NCBI RefSeq assembly: GCF_002778315.1
Contig: NZ_NESA01000011.1
Coordinates: 58,539-122,538 of the forward strand
Length of the DNA stretch: 64,000 nucleotides
From: Limnohabitans sp. JirII-31
Lineage (GTDB): Bacteria; Pseudomonadota; Gammaproteobacteria; Burkholderiales; Burkholderiaceae_C
Reading direction: 5' to 3'
Part shown: positions 18,390 through 27,493 of the stretch, in pieces
Layout: every line of letters starts with the position of its first letter
Numbering within the stretch: position 1 is the stretch's first letter
Made by a program: the position numbers and the translations under genes
Notes under the pieces: generated by a model
The model's database searches: none
What the model saw: only the letters and a program-made list of their open reading frames with translations
Told to the model about the DNA's origin: nothing

Positions 18390-19289
18390 ATGTCTAAAGT
18401 CACTGATTCGTTGGTCTTGCCCACGACCCCTGAGACCATTCTTCCCCTCGTCTTAGAAGTCATGGCCCGCACGCCCGATCCACGACTGCGTCAGTTGCTG
18501 TGTTCGCTCAGCACCCACATGCACCAGTTCGTGATCGAGAACCAGGTCACCGAAAAAGAGTTTGAACGCGCCGTCAAGTTCTTGGTCGGCATTGGCCAAG
18601 AAACCGGTGAAACCAAAAACGAAGTCATCTTGGCGTTTGACTTGTTTGGTGTGTCTACCTTGGTGGCCATGCTCAACAACCCACCGGGCAAAGAGGACGA
18701 GTCGTCCAAGGCTGGCTTGTTGGGGCCCTTCTGGCGTGCCAACGCGCCCGTGTGCCAACCCGGCGACAACATCGTGCGATCCGACACACCCGGCATCACC
18801 ATGGAAGTGCGTGGTGTGGTCTACGACGCGCAAGGCAAGCCCGTGCCCAACGCCAAGGTCGATGTGTGGCAAGCCTCGCCCGTGGGCTTGTACGAAAACC
18901 AAGACCCCAACCAAGCCGACATGAACTTGCGTGGGCTGTTCACCACCGATGCGCAAGGCCGTTACTTCTTGCGCACCGTCTGCCCCTCGGGCTACCCTGT
19001 GCCCACCGACGGACCCTGCGGTGAGTTGCTCGATGCACAGTTGCGCCATCCCAACCGTCCCGCGCATTTGCACTTCATGATCTCCAGCCCTGGCCACAAA
19101 GTGTTGATCACCCAGGTGTTTGCCGACGACGACGTCAACCTGGCCAGCGACCCAGTGTTCGGTGTCACCGCCCCCTTGGTGGGTCACTTTGAAAAACACA
19201 CCGTCAACGGCCAGACCGTGGCCCAGCTCACCCAAGACTTCCACTTGGTGCCCGGCGAGATGGTGTTCCCACACCCACCCATTCCTTGA
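18390..19289 (+). CDS. Intradiol ring-cleavage dioxygenase (hydroxyquinol/catechol 1,2-dioxygenase type)
   Basis: 299 aa. An N-terminal catechol-dioxygenase domain (helical linker) precedes the beta-sandwich catalytic domain. The Fe(III) ligands are visible: Tyr in PVGLYENQD, Tyr in GRYFLRTVCPSGYPVP, and two His in RPAHLHFM. Length and N-domain match catechol or hydroxyquinol 1,2-dioxygenases rather than protocatechuate 3,4-dioxygenase subunits. The substrate cannot be decided from sequence. It leads a LacI-controlled operon, which is unusual for this family. Confidence 0.85.
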   Translation: MSKVTDSLVLPTTPETILPLVLEVMARTPDPRLRQLLCSLSTHMHQFVIENQVTEKEFERAVKFLVGIGQETGETKNEVILAFDLFGVSTLVAMLNNPPGKEDESSKAGLLGPFWRANAPVCQPGDNIVRSDTPGITMEVRGVVYDAQGKPVPNAKVDVWQASPVGLYENQDPNQADMNLRGLFTTDAQGRYFLRTVCPSGYPVPTDGPCGELLDAQLRHPNRPAHLHFMISSPGHKVLITQVFADDDVNLASDPVFGVTAPLVGHFEKHTVNGQTVAQLTQDFHLVPGEMVFPHPPIP

Positions 19290-19337
19290 TCGACTTGGAC
19301 GTACCGTTCACGTCAACCCACTTCAACTATTTTTGTT

Positions 19338-20105
19338 ATGACCACCACTTTTGAACCCACTGAGTCTCTGGCTGGCCGCGTTGCTGTCATCACCGGCGGC
19401 ACCGGCGGCATTGGCCTGGCCACGGCACGCCGCTTGGCCAAGCTGGGCGCGCGCTGCGTGTTGCTCTACAACAGCGCCGCACCCGATGTGGCAGCGGCCC
19501 ATGCGGCCTCTCTGCCTGGCACAGGCCACCTCGCGTTCCAGGCCCAAGTCACCGACAGCGCCGCCCTCAAAGCTGTGGCCGAGCAAGTGGGTGCGCAGTG
19601 CGGCGCGGTGCACATCTTGGTCAACAGCGCGGGTTACACCAAAGCTGTTCCAGCCGCAGATCTGGAGGCCTTGAGCGACGAGCTGATCGACGACATCTTG
19701 AAGGTCAACTTCCGTGGCGTCATTGCCACCATCCGCGCTTTCATGCCTTTGCTCAAGCAATCGCAAGATGGTTTGATCGTCAACATCTCCTCCATCGCGG
19801 GTTTCACCGGCACCGGCAGCAACCTGGCCTATGTGGCCGCCAAAGCCAGCATTGACGTGGTGGGTGACGCCTTGGCCAAGGCCTTTGCGCCGCATGTGCG
19901 CGTGATCTCGGTCTCGCCCGGTGTGGTCGATTCGAGTTTTGTGCCCGGGCGCGGTGCCGACTTCAACGACAAAGCCGCCGCGACCATTCCGCTGCGCCGC
20001 ATTGGCACCGTCGACGACGTGGCCGCTGCCGTGCAAGCCTGCGCCACCACCTTGCGTTATGTCACCGGCACCCGCTTGGTGGTCGACGGTGGTCGTCACC
20101 TTTGA
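19338..20105 (+). CDS. Short-chain dehydrogenase/reductase (SDR)
   Basis: 255 aa, classical SDR length. Cofactor motif VITGGTGGIGLATARRL near the N-terminus, NSAG in strand 4, and the catalytic triad region SSIAGFTGTGSNLAYVAAKAS with Ser, Tyr and Lys. The C-terminal TGTRLVVDGGRHL is FabG-like. Probably an NAD(P)-dependent alcohol or keto oxidoreductase in the pathway begun by the neighbouring dioxygenase; substrate unknown. Confidence 0.88.
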   Translation: MTTTFEPTESLAGRVAVITGGTGGIGLATARRLAKLGARCVLLYNSAAPDVAAAHAASLPGTGHLAFQAQVTDSAALKAVAEQVGAQCGAVHILVNSAGYTKAVPAADLEALSDELIDDILKVNFRGVIATIRAFMPLLKQSQDGLIVNISSIAGFTGTGSNLAYVAAKASIDVVGDALAKAFAPHVRVISVSPGVVDSSFVPGRGADFNDKAAATIPLRRIGTVDDVAAAVQACATTLRYVTGTRLVVDGGRHL

Positions 20106-20119
20106 TTGAAAGAACTTCC

Positions 20120-21004
20120 ATGGCTTCTAAAACTTTGTTGACCTGTGCCGTCACCGGCAACATCACCACCCCAGACCAAACTCCCCACCTGCCCATCACG
20201 CCGACGCAAATTGCCAACGAGTGTTTGGCCGCCGCCGAAGCCGGTGCCGCAGCCGTGCACATCCATGTGCGCGACCCACAAAGTGGCAAACCCTCAATGG
20301 AGGTGGAGCTCTACCGCGAGGTGATGGACCAGGTGCGTCGCGGCAACCCTGAACTCATCATCAACCTCACCACGGGCCCGGGCGGGCGTTTCATCCCCAG
20401 CCACGACGACCCGCGTGTGGCCGCCCCAGGCTCGACCCTGGTGCAGCCCGAAAAACGTGTCGAGCACGTGCGTGTGTTGCGTCCCGACATTTGCTCGCTC
20501 GACCTCAACACCATGAACTCCGGCCCCGATGTGGTCATCAACACCCCTCGCAACGTGCGCATCATGGCCAAGATCATGCGCGAGGCGGGCGTCAAACCTG
20601 AGCTGGAAATTTTTGACTCGGGCGACATCCATCTGGCGCGCGACCTGATTGCCGATGGCACGCTGGATGGCCCTGGCATGTGGACCTTTGTCACAGGCGT
20701 GAAGTACGGTTTTTCGTCGTCGCCCGAGACCTTGATGTACGCCCGCAGCCTGTTGCCTGCGGGTGCCATTTGGTCGGCCTTTGGCATTGGCCGTTTCGAG
20801 TTTCCCTATGTCGCCCTGGCCTACCTCAACGGTGGCCATGTGCGGGTGGGCATGGAAGACAACATTTACCTGGAGAAAGGCGTGTTGGCCAAGAGCAATG
20901 CCGAGCTGGTGCTCAAAGCCAAACGCATCGTGCAAGACCTGGGTGGCGAACTGGCCAACCCCCGTGAAGCGCGTGCCATGCTGAACCTGCCTGCGCGTGC
21001 CTGA
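20120..21004 (+). CDS. Beta-keto acid cleavage enzyme family protein (BKACE, DUF849)
   Basis: 294 aa. The zinc site HIHVRDP near residue 45 and the downstream motifs LTTGPGGRF, EIFDSGD, and GGHVRVGMEDN are those of the DUF849/BKACE family. These enzymes condense a beta-keto acid with acetyl-CoA, releasing acetoacetate and a new acyl-CoA. The ATG at 20120 follows a GAAAGAA ribosome site; the frame extends to a TTG at 20102. The cluster context suggests the substrate is a beta-keto acid from aromatic ring cleavage (inference). Confidence 0.88.
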   Translation: MASKTLLTCAVTGNITTPDQTPHLPITPTQIANECLAAAEAGAAAVHIHVRDPQSGKPSMEVELYREVMDQVRRGNPELIINLTTGPGGRFIPSHDDPRVAAPGSTLVQPEKRVEHVRVLRPDICSLDLNTMNSGPDVVINTPRNVRIMAKIMREAGVKPELEIFDSGDIHLARDLIADGTLDGPGMWTFVTGVKYGFSSSPETLMYARSLLPAGAIWSAFGIGRFEFPYVALAYLNGGHVRVGMEDNIYLEKGVLAKSNAELVLKAKRIVQDLGGELANPREARAMLNLPARA

Positions 21005-21022
21005 GTGACTGAAAGAAACAAG

Positions 21023-22021
21023 ATGACGATTGAGAAAACTTCTTTGCATGCTGTGCGCGTGAACACCAAGGTCACGGCCATTGCCGACCTGGTCACCAAC
21101 CTGGAGGTGCAAGCCCCGCCCGCCTTGCAAGCGGGCCAAGCCTTGGTGCGTGTGCGCAGTGCGGGCGTCAACCCCAGCGATGTGAAAGCCGCCATTGGCA
21201 TCATGCCGCAGGCCGTGTTTCCGCGTTCACCCGGGCGCGACTACGCCGGTGTGGTGGTCGAAGGCCCAACTGCTTGGGTGGGCAAAGAGGTGTGGGGCTC
21301 AGGGGGCGACCTCGGCATCACCCGCGACGGCTCGCATGCGGGTTGGTTGGTGTTGCCCGAAGCCGCCTTGCGCGAAAAGCCCAGCCGTTTGAACTTTGAC
21401 CAAGCCGGCTCTGTGGGCGTGCCCTTTGTCACCGCCTACGAGGGCTTTCGCCGCAGCGGCATGCCCCAAGCCGGGCAAACCGTGGTGGTGATGGGCGCCA
21501 ACGGCAAGGTCGGCCAAGCCGCGGTTCAACTCGCCGCGCAAGCGGGCGCGCAGGTGATTGCCGTGCGCCGTCAAGCCGGCCCCTGGGAGGGCCCTTCAGG
21601 CCCCGGCGTGCACAGCATCGATGCACGCAGCGAAGACGTGGCCGCGCGCATCCGCGAGCTGAGCAACGGCAAAGGTGCGCACATTGTGTTCAACACCATG
21701 GGCAGCCCGTATTTCGAAGCCGCCAACAAAGCCATGGCCAAAGGGGCCACGCAAATCTTCATCTCCACGCTCGAGCGTCCGGTGCCTTTTGACATCTTCA
21801 CCTTCTACCGTGGCATGCACACGTATGTCGGCATTGACACCCTGGCGCTGGATTGCGTACAAACCAACGAGCGCATGGAAGGCATGCGTGCCGGCTTTGA
21901 CGCAGGCACCTTGCACCCGTTCGAGGTGCAAGCCGATGCAGCCTTTGGTTTGGACCAAGCCTTGTCTGTCTACCGCGAGGTGTTGGCGGGTGCCACCCGC
22001 CGCATCGTGTTCAACCCCTGA
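21023..22021 (+). CDS. Zinc-independent MDR / quinone oxidoreductase-like alcohol dehydrogenase
   Basis: 332 aa. GroES-like N-terminal domain (GVNPSDVKAAIGIMP, FPRSPGRDYAGVVVEG) and a Rossmann domain (VVVMGANGKVGQAAVQLAAQAGAQVIAV). No structural or catalytic zinc cysteines are evident, so it fits the quinone oxidoreductase/enoyl reductase side of the medium-chain family. The start at 21023 has a GAAAGAAAC site; a GTG at 21005 is an alternative. Confidence 0.82.
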   Translation: MTIEKTSLHAVRVNTKVTAIADLVTNLEVQAPPALQAGQALVRVRSAGVNPSDVKAAIGIMPQAVFPRSPGRDYAGVVVEGPTAWVGKEVWGSGGDLGITRDGSHAGWLVLPEAALREKPSRLNFDQAGSVGVPFVTAYEGFRRSGMPQAGQTVVVMGANGKVGQAAVQLAAQAGAQVIAVRRQAGPWEGPSGPGVHSIDARSEDVAARIRELSNGKGAHIVFNTMGSPYFEAANKAMAKGATQIFISTLERPVPFDIFTFYRGMHTYVGIDTLALDCVQTNERMEGMRAGFDAGTLHPFEVQADAAFGLDQALSVYREVLAGATRRIVFNP

Positions 22022-22042
22022 CCGATTCACTGAAAGCCCACC

Positions 22043-22402
22043 ATGAACCTGACCCGCATCGACCAAGCGCCCGAGTATTTCGCGCCCAACCACGACCACA
22101 TGCAGTGCTTGCGTTTGCAAGGCCATGAGGCTGGGCCTGCCGTGCAGCTGTGGATGGGCATGTCCATCTTGGAGCCCGGCGGTCAAACTGCATTGAACCC
22201 TTCACCGATTGAAAAGCACTACGTGGTGTTGGAGGGCTCACTCACCGTGGTGAGCGAGCTCGACGGCGTGCAGACCCGTCACATCTTGAACCGCTTTGAC
22301 TCGTGCCGTTTTGCGCCCGGTGAGAGCCGCCAAATCATCAACCACACCCAAGATGTGGCGCGTATTTTGTTGGCCATGCCTTTTGACCCGCCCGCTGCTT
22401 GA
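22043..22402 (+). CDS. Small cupin-domain protein
   Basis: 119 aa, single cupin domain. Motif 1 is around EKHYVVLEGSLTVVSELDG and motif 2 around FDSCRFAPGESRQIINH, with a partial metal-ligand set. Could be a small isomerase/decarboxylase or a sensor of pathway intermediates. It lies inside the dioxygenase operon, 21 bp after the oxidoreductase gene. Confidence 0.75.
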   Translation: MNLTRIDQAPEYFAPNHDHMQCLRLQGHEAGPAVQLWMGMSILEPGGQTALNPSPIEKHYVVLEGSLTVVSELDGVQTRHILNRFDSCRFAPGESRQIINHTQDVARILLAMPFDPPAA

Positions 22403-22455
22403 TGCTGTCTGTTGCATCTGTTGTTTGAGCTTTTAAAAAATACCAGGAGACCTCC

Positions 22456-23448
22456 ATGACCGCTTCCCACTTCACCCGTCGTCAAACCCTGCAACTGGCC
22501 GCCGCCGGTTTGTCTTCACTCGCACTCGGCGCACACGCCCAAGTGGGCGACTGGCCCAAAGCCAAGGCCATCACCTTCGTGGTGCCCTTCACCGCAGGCA
22601 GCGGCACCGACGTGATTGCCCGTGCTGTGGCCGAAAAACTCGGGCCCATCCTGGGCGCGCAAATCGTCATCGACAACAAAACCGGTGCTGGCGGCACCGT
22701 GGGCGCAGCCTTGGTGGCCAAAGCCCCGGCCGATGGCTACAGCGTGTTGATTCACAGCTCGGGCCATGTGGTCAATCCCGCGCTCTACCCCAAGCTGCCT
22801 TATGACACCTTGAAAGACTTTGACGGCATCACCCCGCTGGCCAGCTTGCCCAACGTGATCGTGGTCTCGCCCAGCAAAGGGTACAAAGACGTGGCCGATT
22901 TGGTGGCCAAAGCCAAAGCGCAACCCGGTCAGCTCAACTACGCCTCCGCTGGCAATGGTTCGGCCACCCACATGAATGCCGAGAAGTTCCGTGTTGCAGC
23001 GGGCATCCAAGCCCAGCATGTGCCTTACCGTGGCACGCCTGAGGCCTTGACCGAAACCGCGTCGGGTCGCATTGACTGGTTCTTTGCGCCCTTGGTCTCG
23101 GCCTTGCCTTTGATCCAGAGCGGTCGCCTGCAAGCCTTGGCCGTCAGTACCGCGCAGCGTTCACCGCTGCTGCCCAATGTGCCGTCGATTGCCGAGGCCG
23201 GTTTTGCTTCCGCCGCTTACACCTTCTGGGTGGGCGCATTCATCACCGCCAAAACACCCAAAGCCATCGTCGACCGTTTGCACGAGGGCATGACCAAGGT
23301 GTTGGCCTTGCCCGATGTGCGCGAACGTTTGGAAAAGCTGGGTGCTGCGGGCATGCCCATGCCGCAAGCCGCATTTGAAAAATTCTTGGACGACGAAACC
23401 CGCTCGGCAGGCGAGTTGGTCAAGGCCGCAGGCATTCGCCTGGAGTGA
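22456..23448 (+). CDS. Bug family (tripartite tricarboxylate transporter) solute-binding protein
   Basis: 330 aa. Signal peptide (RRQTLQLAAAGLSSLALGAHA), then the Bug signatures ITFVVPFTAGSGTDVIARAVA, VIDNKTGAGGTVGAALVAKAPADGYS and LPYDTLKDFDGITPLA. It binds an organic acid in the periplasm. The TctA/TctB membrane subunits are not in the window. Last gene of the operon; a GGAG ribosome site precedes it. Confidence 0.9.
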   Translation: MTASHFTRRQTLQLAAAGLSSLALGAHAQVGDWPKAKAITFVVPFTAGSGTDVIARAVAEKLGPILGAQIVIDNKTGAGGTVGAALVAKAPADGYSVLIHSSGHVVNPALYPKLPYDTLKDFDGITPLASLPNVIVVSPSKGYKDVADLVAKAKAQPGQLNYASAGNGSATHMNAEKFRVAAGIQAQHVPYRGTPEALTETASGRIDWFFAPLVSALPLIQSGRLQALAVSTAQRSPLLPNVPSIAEAGFASAAYTFWVGAFITAKTPKAIVDRLHEGMTKVLALPDVRERLEKLGAAGMPMPQAAFEKFLDDETRSAGELVKAAGIRLE

Positions 23449-23463
23449 TGCAGCGTGGCGCCG

Positions 23464-23895
23464 TCAAGGCGCCGCGAATTGCTCGGTGCCCACAATGCCG
23501 AGCTTGGTCAGCCCCTGGCGCTGGGCGCTGGCCAACACACCAGCTACCGCCTCGTACTTGGCTTTGCCTTGGGCTTTGATGTGCAGCTCTGGCTGGGGTT
23601 GTTGGTTGCTCGCCTCTTGCAGCAAGGCGTCGAGCGCGGCGCGATCGGCCAAGGGCTTGCCATTCCAGTTCACCACACTGCGCGCATCCACTTCAATGCG
23701 CACGATGTTGGGTTTTTTCAGCGGCGGTGGGCTGCCCACGGGCATGTCCAGATTCACCGAATGCAACTGAATCGGAATGGTGATGATCAGCATGATCAGC
23801 AGCACCAGCATCACGTCGATCAGCGGCGTGGTGTTGATGTCCATCATCACCTCGGGTTCTGGTTCGGTGTGCAACGAAGGCCCGTTCATGTTCAT
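23464..23895 (-). CDS. exbD: ExbD/TolR family biopolymer transport protein (second copy)
   Basis: 143 aa. One N-terminal helix containing the conserved membrane Asp (DINTTPLIDVMLVLLIMLIITIP) and a periplasmic domain. It is the second of two adjacent exbD genes, overlapping the first by 4 bp (ATGA). Works with ExbB to couple proton flow to TonB. Confidence 0.9.
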   Translation of the reverse strand: MNMNGPSLHTEPEPEVMMDINTTPLIDVMLVLLIMLIITIPIQLHSVNLDMPVGSPPPLKKPNIVRIEVDARSVVNWNGKPLADRAALDALLQEASNQQPQPELHIKAQGKAKYEAVAGVLASAQRQGLTKLGIVGTEQFAAP

Positions 23896-24317
23896 GGCGT
23901 GCCCTGCGGTTCGGTGACAAAACGCACCTTGGTCAAGCCCGCGCTTTGCACCGCATACAGCACGCGTCCCACGGCTTCAAAGTCGGCCTTCGCATCGCCA
24001 CGAATTTGCACTTCGGGCTGCGGTTTTTTCTCGGCCAAGGTTTGCAACTGCTTGGTTAAATCGGCGTTGGAGCGCACCGGTGCATCGTAAAAAAACGCAC
24101 GGCCTTGTGCGTCAATCGAGAGCACGATGTTGTCGGGTTGGGTTTCGCGCGGCTGCTGCGTCTCGTGGGGCAAGTCCACCTTCACCGAGGTGGTCACCAC
24201 CGGAATGGTGATCAAGAAAATGATCAACAGCACCAACATCACATCCACCAAGGGCGTGGTGTTGATGGTGGTGAGCAGTTCGTCGTCCGACGCGCTCGGA
24301 CCCAGGTGCATGGCCAT
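23892..24317 (-). CDS. exbD: ExbD/TolR family biopolymer transport protein (first copy)
   Basis: 141 aa. The N-terminal helix TTINTTPLVDVMLVLLIIFLITIPVV carries the family Asp. The periplasmic domain ends near EAVGRVLYAVQSAGLTKVRFV. Two tandem ExbD copies with one ExbB are common in betaproteobacterial TonB systems and may form a hetero-oligomer (inference). Confidence 0.9.
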   Translation of the reverse strand: MAMHLGPSASDDELLTTINTTPLVDVMLVLLIIFLITIPVVTTSVKVDLPHETQQPRETQPDNIVLSIDAQGRAFFYDAPVRSNADLTKQLQTLAEKKPQPEVQIRGDAKADFEAVGRVLYAVQSAGLTKVRFVTEPQGTP

Positions 24318-24320
24318 GGC

Positions 24321-25061
24321 TTACTTGGGCGCAGAGCCGAGTAACACCGCATGCAAGTCGGCACCAAAGGCTTGCACTTCTTCCATTGCCACTTTGTTGC
24401 GGCGCACCAGCCAGTTGTAGCCCAGCACAGCGGGCACCGCCACGGCCAAACCAATGGCGGTCATGATCAATGATTCACCCACGGGGCCAGCCACTTTGTC
24501 GATGCTGGCCTGGCCCGACATGCCAATCTTCACCAGTGCGTTGTAAATGCCCCAGACGGTGCCAAACAACCCCACAAAAGGCGCGGTCGAGCCCACGGTG
24601 GCCAGCACCGCCAAACCGTCTTGCATGCGGCTTTGCACATTGTTCATGGCGCGCTGAATGCTCATGGTGATCCAGGTGTTCAAGTCCACATGGCCCAACA
24701 GCCCATCGTGCTTGCTGGCGCCTTCCAAACCTTTTTCAGCGATGAAGCGAAACGGGCTGTCTATATCCAGTCCATCCGCGCCTTGGCGCACGCTGCCCGC
24801 TTGCCAAAACGAGGCCTGGGCCGCCTGGGCAAACTTCATCACACGGCTTTGCTCGGCCAGTTTGGTGAAGATCACATACCAGTTGCCCATGCTCATGAGC
24901 ACCAGGATCAACAGCGTGCCCTTGGCCACCCAGTCGCCTTGCGCCCACAGCGCCGACAAGCCATAGGGGTTGTCCACGGTTTCTTCGGCGGCGAAGGTGC
25001 TGGCGCTGAGCAGCCAAGCCATCAGCCCGAGGGCGACGTTAGGGAGTTTGCGTGTGAACAT
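24321..25061 (-). CDS. exbB: ExbB/TolQ/MotA family proton channel protein
   Basis: 246 aa. Signal-like N-terminus (LGLMAWLLSASTFAAEE), three membrane helices, and the MotA/TolQ/ExbB hallmark region GLAVLATVGSTAPFVGLFGTVWGIYNALVKIG then VAGPVGESLIMTAIGLAVAVPAVLGYNWLVRRN. The ATG at 25061 is followed directly by this signal; upstream in-frame sequence has no such character. 31 bp after tonB. Confidence 0.93.
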   Translation of the reverse strand: MFTRKLPNVALGLMAWLLSASTFAAEETVDNPYGLSALWAQGDWVAKGTLLILVLMSMGNWYVIFTKLAEQSRVMKFAQAAQASFWQAGSVRQGADGLDIDSPFRFIAEKGLEGASKHDGLLGHVDLNTWITMSIQRAMNNVQSRMQDGLAVLATVGSTAPFVGLFGTVWGIYNALVKIGMSGQASIDKVAGPVGESLIMTAIGLAVAVPAVLGYNWLVRRNKVAMEEVQAFGADLHAVLLGSAPK

Positions 25062-25092
25062 GGAAGTTTCCTTCGGTCTGAATGTGAGTCTG

Positions 25093-25821
25093 TTATTCCA
25101 AGCGCCAGGCGTAGCGAATGCTGGCCCAGCTTTGCTCAGGTTTGCCATCCACCGTGCCAGGACGGAACTGGCATTTGGCGAGGGCATTGCGCGCGGCGTC
25201 ATCCAAGCGCGGGTAGCCCGATGTTTTTTCAATCTCGGCTTGCAGCACACGGCCATCGGTGCCAATCAAAAAGCGCAGCGTGACCGTGCCTTCTTCTTCC
25301 AAGCGACGTGAGGCGCTGGGGTAGTCTGGCTTGGCGCAGGTGGCGCCGGGTTGAATCACGGCGGCCGTTTTCACAGGGGGGGCTGTGGGTGCAGGTGGCG
25401 CTGGCGGCGCTGTGCTGGGGGCGGGTGCTGGCGTTGCCGGCGCGACCGGCACATTGATCACCGGCGCGGTGGTGCTGGGCACCACAGGTGCTGGCGCTGC
25501 GGGCGCGGGTGTAGGAGGCGGTGGCGTTTTAGGCGCGGGTGGGGGAGGGGGTGGCTTGGGCAGGTTGTCTGACAGCAGCAAGGCCTCCACCGTGTTTTCT
25601 GTGATCTTGACCACCTTGCGCGCCAAGCCAGACTGAATGGCCCACAACAACAAGCCATGCAAGACCAACACCCCAGCAATGCCCATCACGTGACGGCGCG
25701 GCGTACGTTGGCGAGAGGCGTAGCTGGTGTTGAAAGACGGGGATAAAGACAAAGTAGGCAGAGGCTGAAAAGTTGTCACGATTTTAGGCGCGCTCCTGTG
25801 AACAACATGTGAAGCGTGCAT
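25093..25821 (-). CDS. tonB: Energy transducer TonB
   Basis: 242 aa. One membrane helix (about residues 46-66), a long Pro/Ala-rich spacer (about 90-150), and the C-terminal TonB domain (PDYPSASRRLEEEGTVTLRFLIGTDGRV... to IRYAWRLE). Transmits the ExbBD proton-motive energy to outer-membrane receptors. The start at 25821 is uncertain; a GTG at 25779 is an alternative. It lies 43 bp downstream of garD on the same strand. No TonB-dependent receptor is in the window. Confidence 0.88.
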   Translation of the reverse strand: MHASHVVHRSAPKIVTTFQPLPTLSLSPSFNTSYASRQRTPRRHVMGIAGVLVLHGLLLWAIQSGLARKVVKITENTVEALLLSDNLPKPPPPPPAPKTPPPPTPAPAAPAPVVPSTTAPVINVPVAPATPAPAPSTAPPAPPAPTAPPVKTAAVIQPGATCAKPDYPSASRRLEEEGTVTLRFLIGTDGRVLQAEIEKTSGYPRLDDAARNALAKCQFRPGTVDGKPEQSWASIRYAWRLE

Positions 25822-25864
25822 GTCACGTCGCGCACGCCCGGTCTTTGTGATATGGCCTGTCGCC

Positions 25865-27409
25865 TCAGGTCACAGGCGCGGGGTTGAACAGCACTAGCGC
25901 GTTGTGCAGCTTCCAGTGCTCGGCCCAGGTTTTGTGGCGACCACTGGCCACGTCGAGCATGAGGTGGAACATCTCCCAGCCCACCTCTTCAATCGTCTTG
26001 TCGCCATCGGCAATCGTGCCGGCGTTGATGTCCATCAGGTCATGCCAACGTCTGGCCAAGTCGGTGCGTGTAGCCACTTTGATCACCGGCACTTCGGCCA
26101 AGCCATAGGGCGTGCCGCGTCCGGTGGTGAAGACATGCAGGTTCATGCCCGCGGCCAGCTGCAAGGTGCCGCAAATGAAATCGCTTGCGGGTGTGGCGGC
26201 ATAAATCAAGCCCTTTTGGCGCAGCTTCTCGCCGGGCGAGAGCACACCAGAAATCGGGGCTGTGCCCGACTTGACGATGGAGCCCATGGCTTTTTCCACG
26301 ATGTTGGACAAGCCGCCTTTCTTGTTGCCTGGCGTGGTGTTGGCACTGCGGTCGACCCGACCCCGTGCCAGGTAGGCGTCGTACCAAGCCATCTCGCGCA
26401 CCATGGCTTGGGCCACTTCAGGGCTGCTGGCGCGAGAGGTGAGTTGGTCAATGCCATCGCGCACCTCGGTCACCTCTGAGAACATCACGCTCGCGCCGGC
26501 GCGCACCAGCAAGTCGGTGCAAAACCCCACCGCAGGGTTGGCGGTGACGCCCGAAAACGCATCACTGCCACCGCACTGCACACCCACCACCAGTTCGCTG
26601 GCGGGCACGGTTTCGCGGCGACGTTGGTTGAGTCGCGTTAAGTGGCGTTGGGCCGTGGCCATGATGTGCTCGACCATCGACATGAAGCCCACATGCGCAT
26701 CGTCTTGCAAACACACCACATCCAGCGCTTCGCCGCGCTGGTCATTGATCGGGATAGCGCCGGGCGGCATCAAGCGCTCGGGCTGCAATTTTTCGCAGCC
26801 CAGGCTCACCACCATCACTTCGCCGCCAAAGTTGGGGTTGAGGCTGATGTTGCGCAGCGTGCGAATGGGAATCTCGGCCCCGTCGGCGTCAATCGCCACG
26901 CCGCAGCCATAGCTGTGTTCCAAACCCACCACGTCGTCGACGTGGGGGAATAGGGGCAGCAACTCCGCCTTGATGCGTTGCACAGCAAACGACACCACAC
27001 CCGAGACACACTGCACGGTGGTGGTGATGGCCAAAATGTTGCGTGTGCCCACCGAACCATCGGCATTGCGATAGCCCTCAAAGGTGTAGCCCTCGAGTGC
27101 AGGCAGCGCCACGGGTTTGACCGTGGCCATGGGTAAGTGGTCGAGCCCACGCGCCGCTGGCATTTGCAACAAGCGTTCATGCACCCAACTGCCCGCAGCA
27201 ATGTCTTGCAAGGCGTAGCCGATGGGAATGCCGTAGCGCAGCACCGCGCTGTGGGCGGGCAAGTCGTGCAGCGCCACTTTGTGGCCTTGGGGCACATGGT
27301 CTTTCAAGGTCAGGCCCTGTTCCAGCACCGTGCCCGCGGGCAAGCCCCCGTGGTTGGCCACGATGGCGACGTTGTCGCTGGCATGCATGCGGATGGTGAG
27401 CGGGCGCAT
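25865..27409 (-). CDS. garD: Galactarate dehydratase (UxaA/GarD family)
   Basis: 514 aa, the usual GarD length. SAF-domain N-terminus ([26 protein letters not shown]) and the UxaA-type core: [61 protein letters not shown] and [18 protein letters not shown]. By memory of E. coli GarD, agreement is strong throughout. Converts galactarate to 5-keto-4-deoxy-D-glucarate. The ATG at 27409 follows GGAG; it is divergent from the regulator gene, with an operator between. Confidence 0.9.
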   Translation of the reverse strand: MRPLTIRMHASDNVAIVANHGGLPAGTVLEQGLTLKDHVPQGHKVALHDLPAHSAVLRYGIPIGYALQDIAAGSWVHERLLQMPAARGLDHLPMATVKPVALPALEGYTFEGYRNADGSVGTRNILAITTTVQCVSGVVSFAVQRIKAELLPLFPHVDDVVGLEHSYGCGVAIDADGAEIPIRTLRNISLNPNFGGEVMVVSLGCEKLQPERLMPPGAIPINDQRGEALDVVCLQDDAHVGFMSMVEHIMATAQRHLTRLNQRRRETVPASELVVGVQCGGSDAFSGVTANPAVGFCTDLLVRAGASVMFSEVTEVRDGIDQLTSRASSPEVAQAMVREMAWYDAYLARGRVDRSANTTPGNKKGGLSNIVEKAMGSIVKSGTAPISGVLSPGEKLRQKGLIYAATPASDFICGTLQLAAGMNLHVFTTGRGTPYGLAEVPVIKVATRTDLARRWHDLMDINAGTIADGDKTIEEVGWEMFHLMLDVASGRHKTWAEHWKLHNALVLFNPAPVT

Positions 27410-27445
27410 CAAAGTCTCCAGTGGATGTGTGCTATCTTTATATCA

Positions 27446-27461
27446 ATGATAGCGGTACCAT
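27446..27461. promoter_or_regulatory. LacI/GntR-type operator between garD and its regulator
   Basis: ATGATAGCGGTACCAT matches the palindrome ATGGTAGCGCTACCAT at 14 of 16 positions. It is close in sequence to the perfect operator at 28588, indicating one regulator acting at both promoters. Confidence 0.7.
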
Positions 27462-27493
27462 TATCGCGCTTGCAACCAAACCCATACCAGCCC

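Noticed and set aside
25822..25864. Fur box before tonB
   Set aside because: The short gap between garD and tonB contains no recognisable 19-bp inverted repeat of the Fur type.
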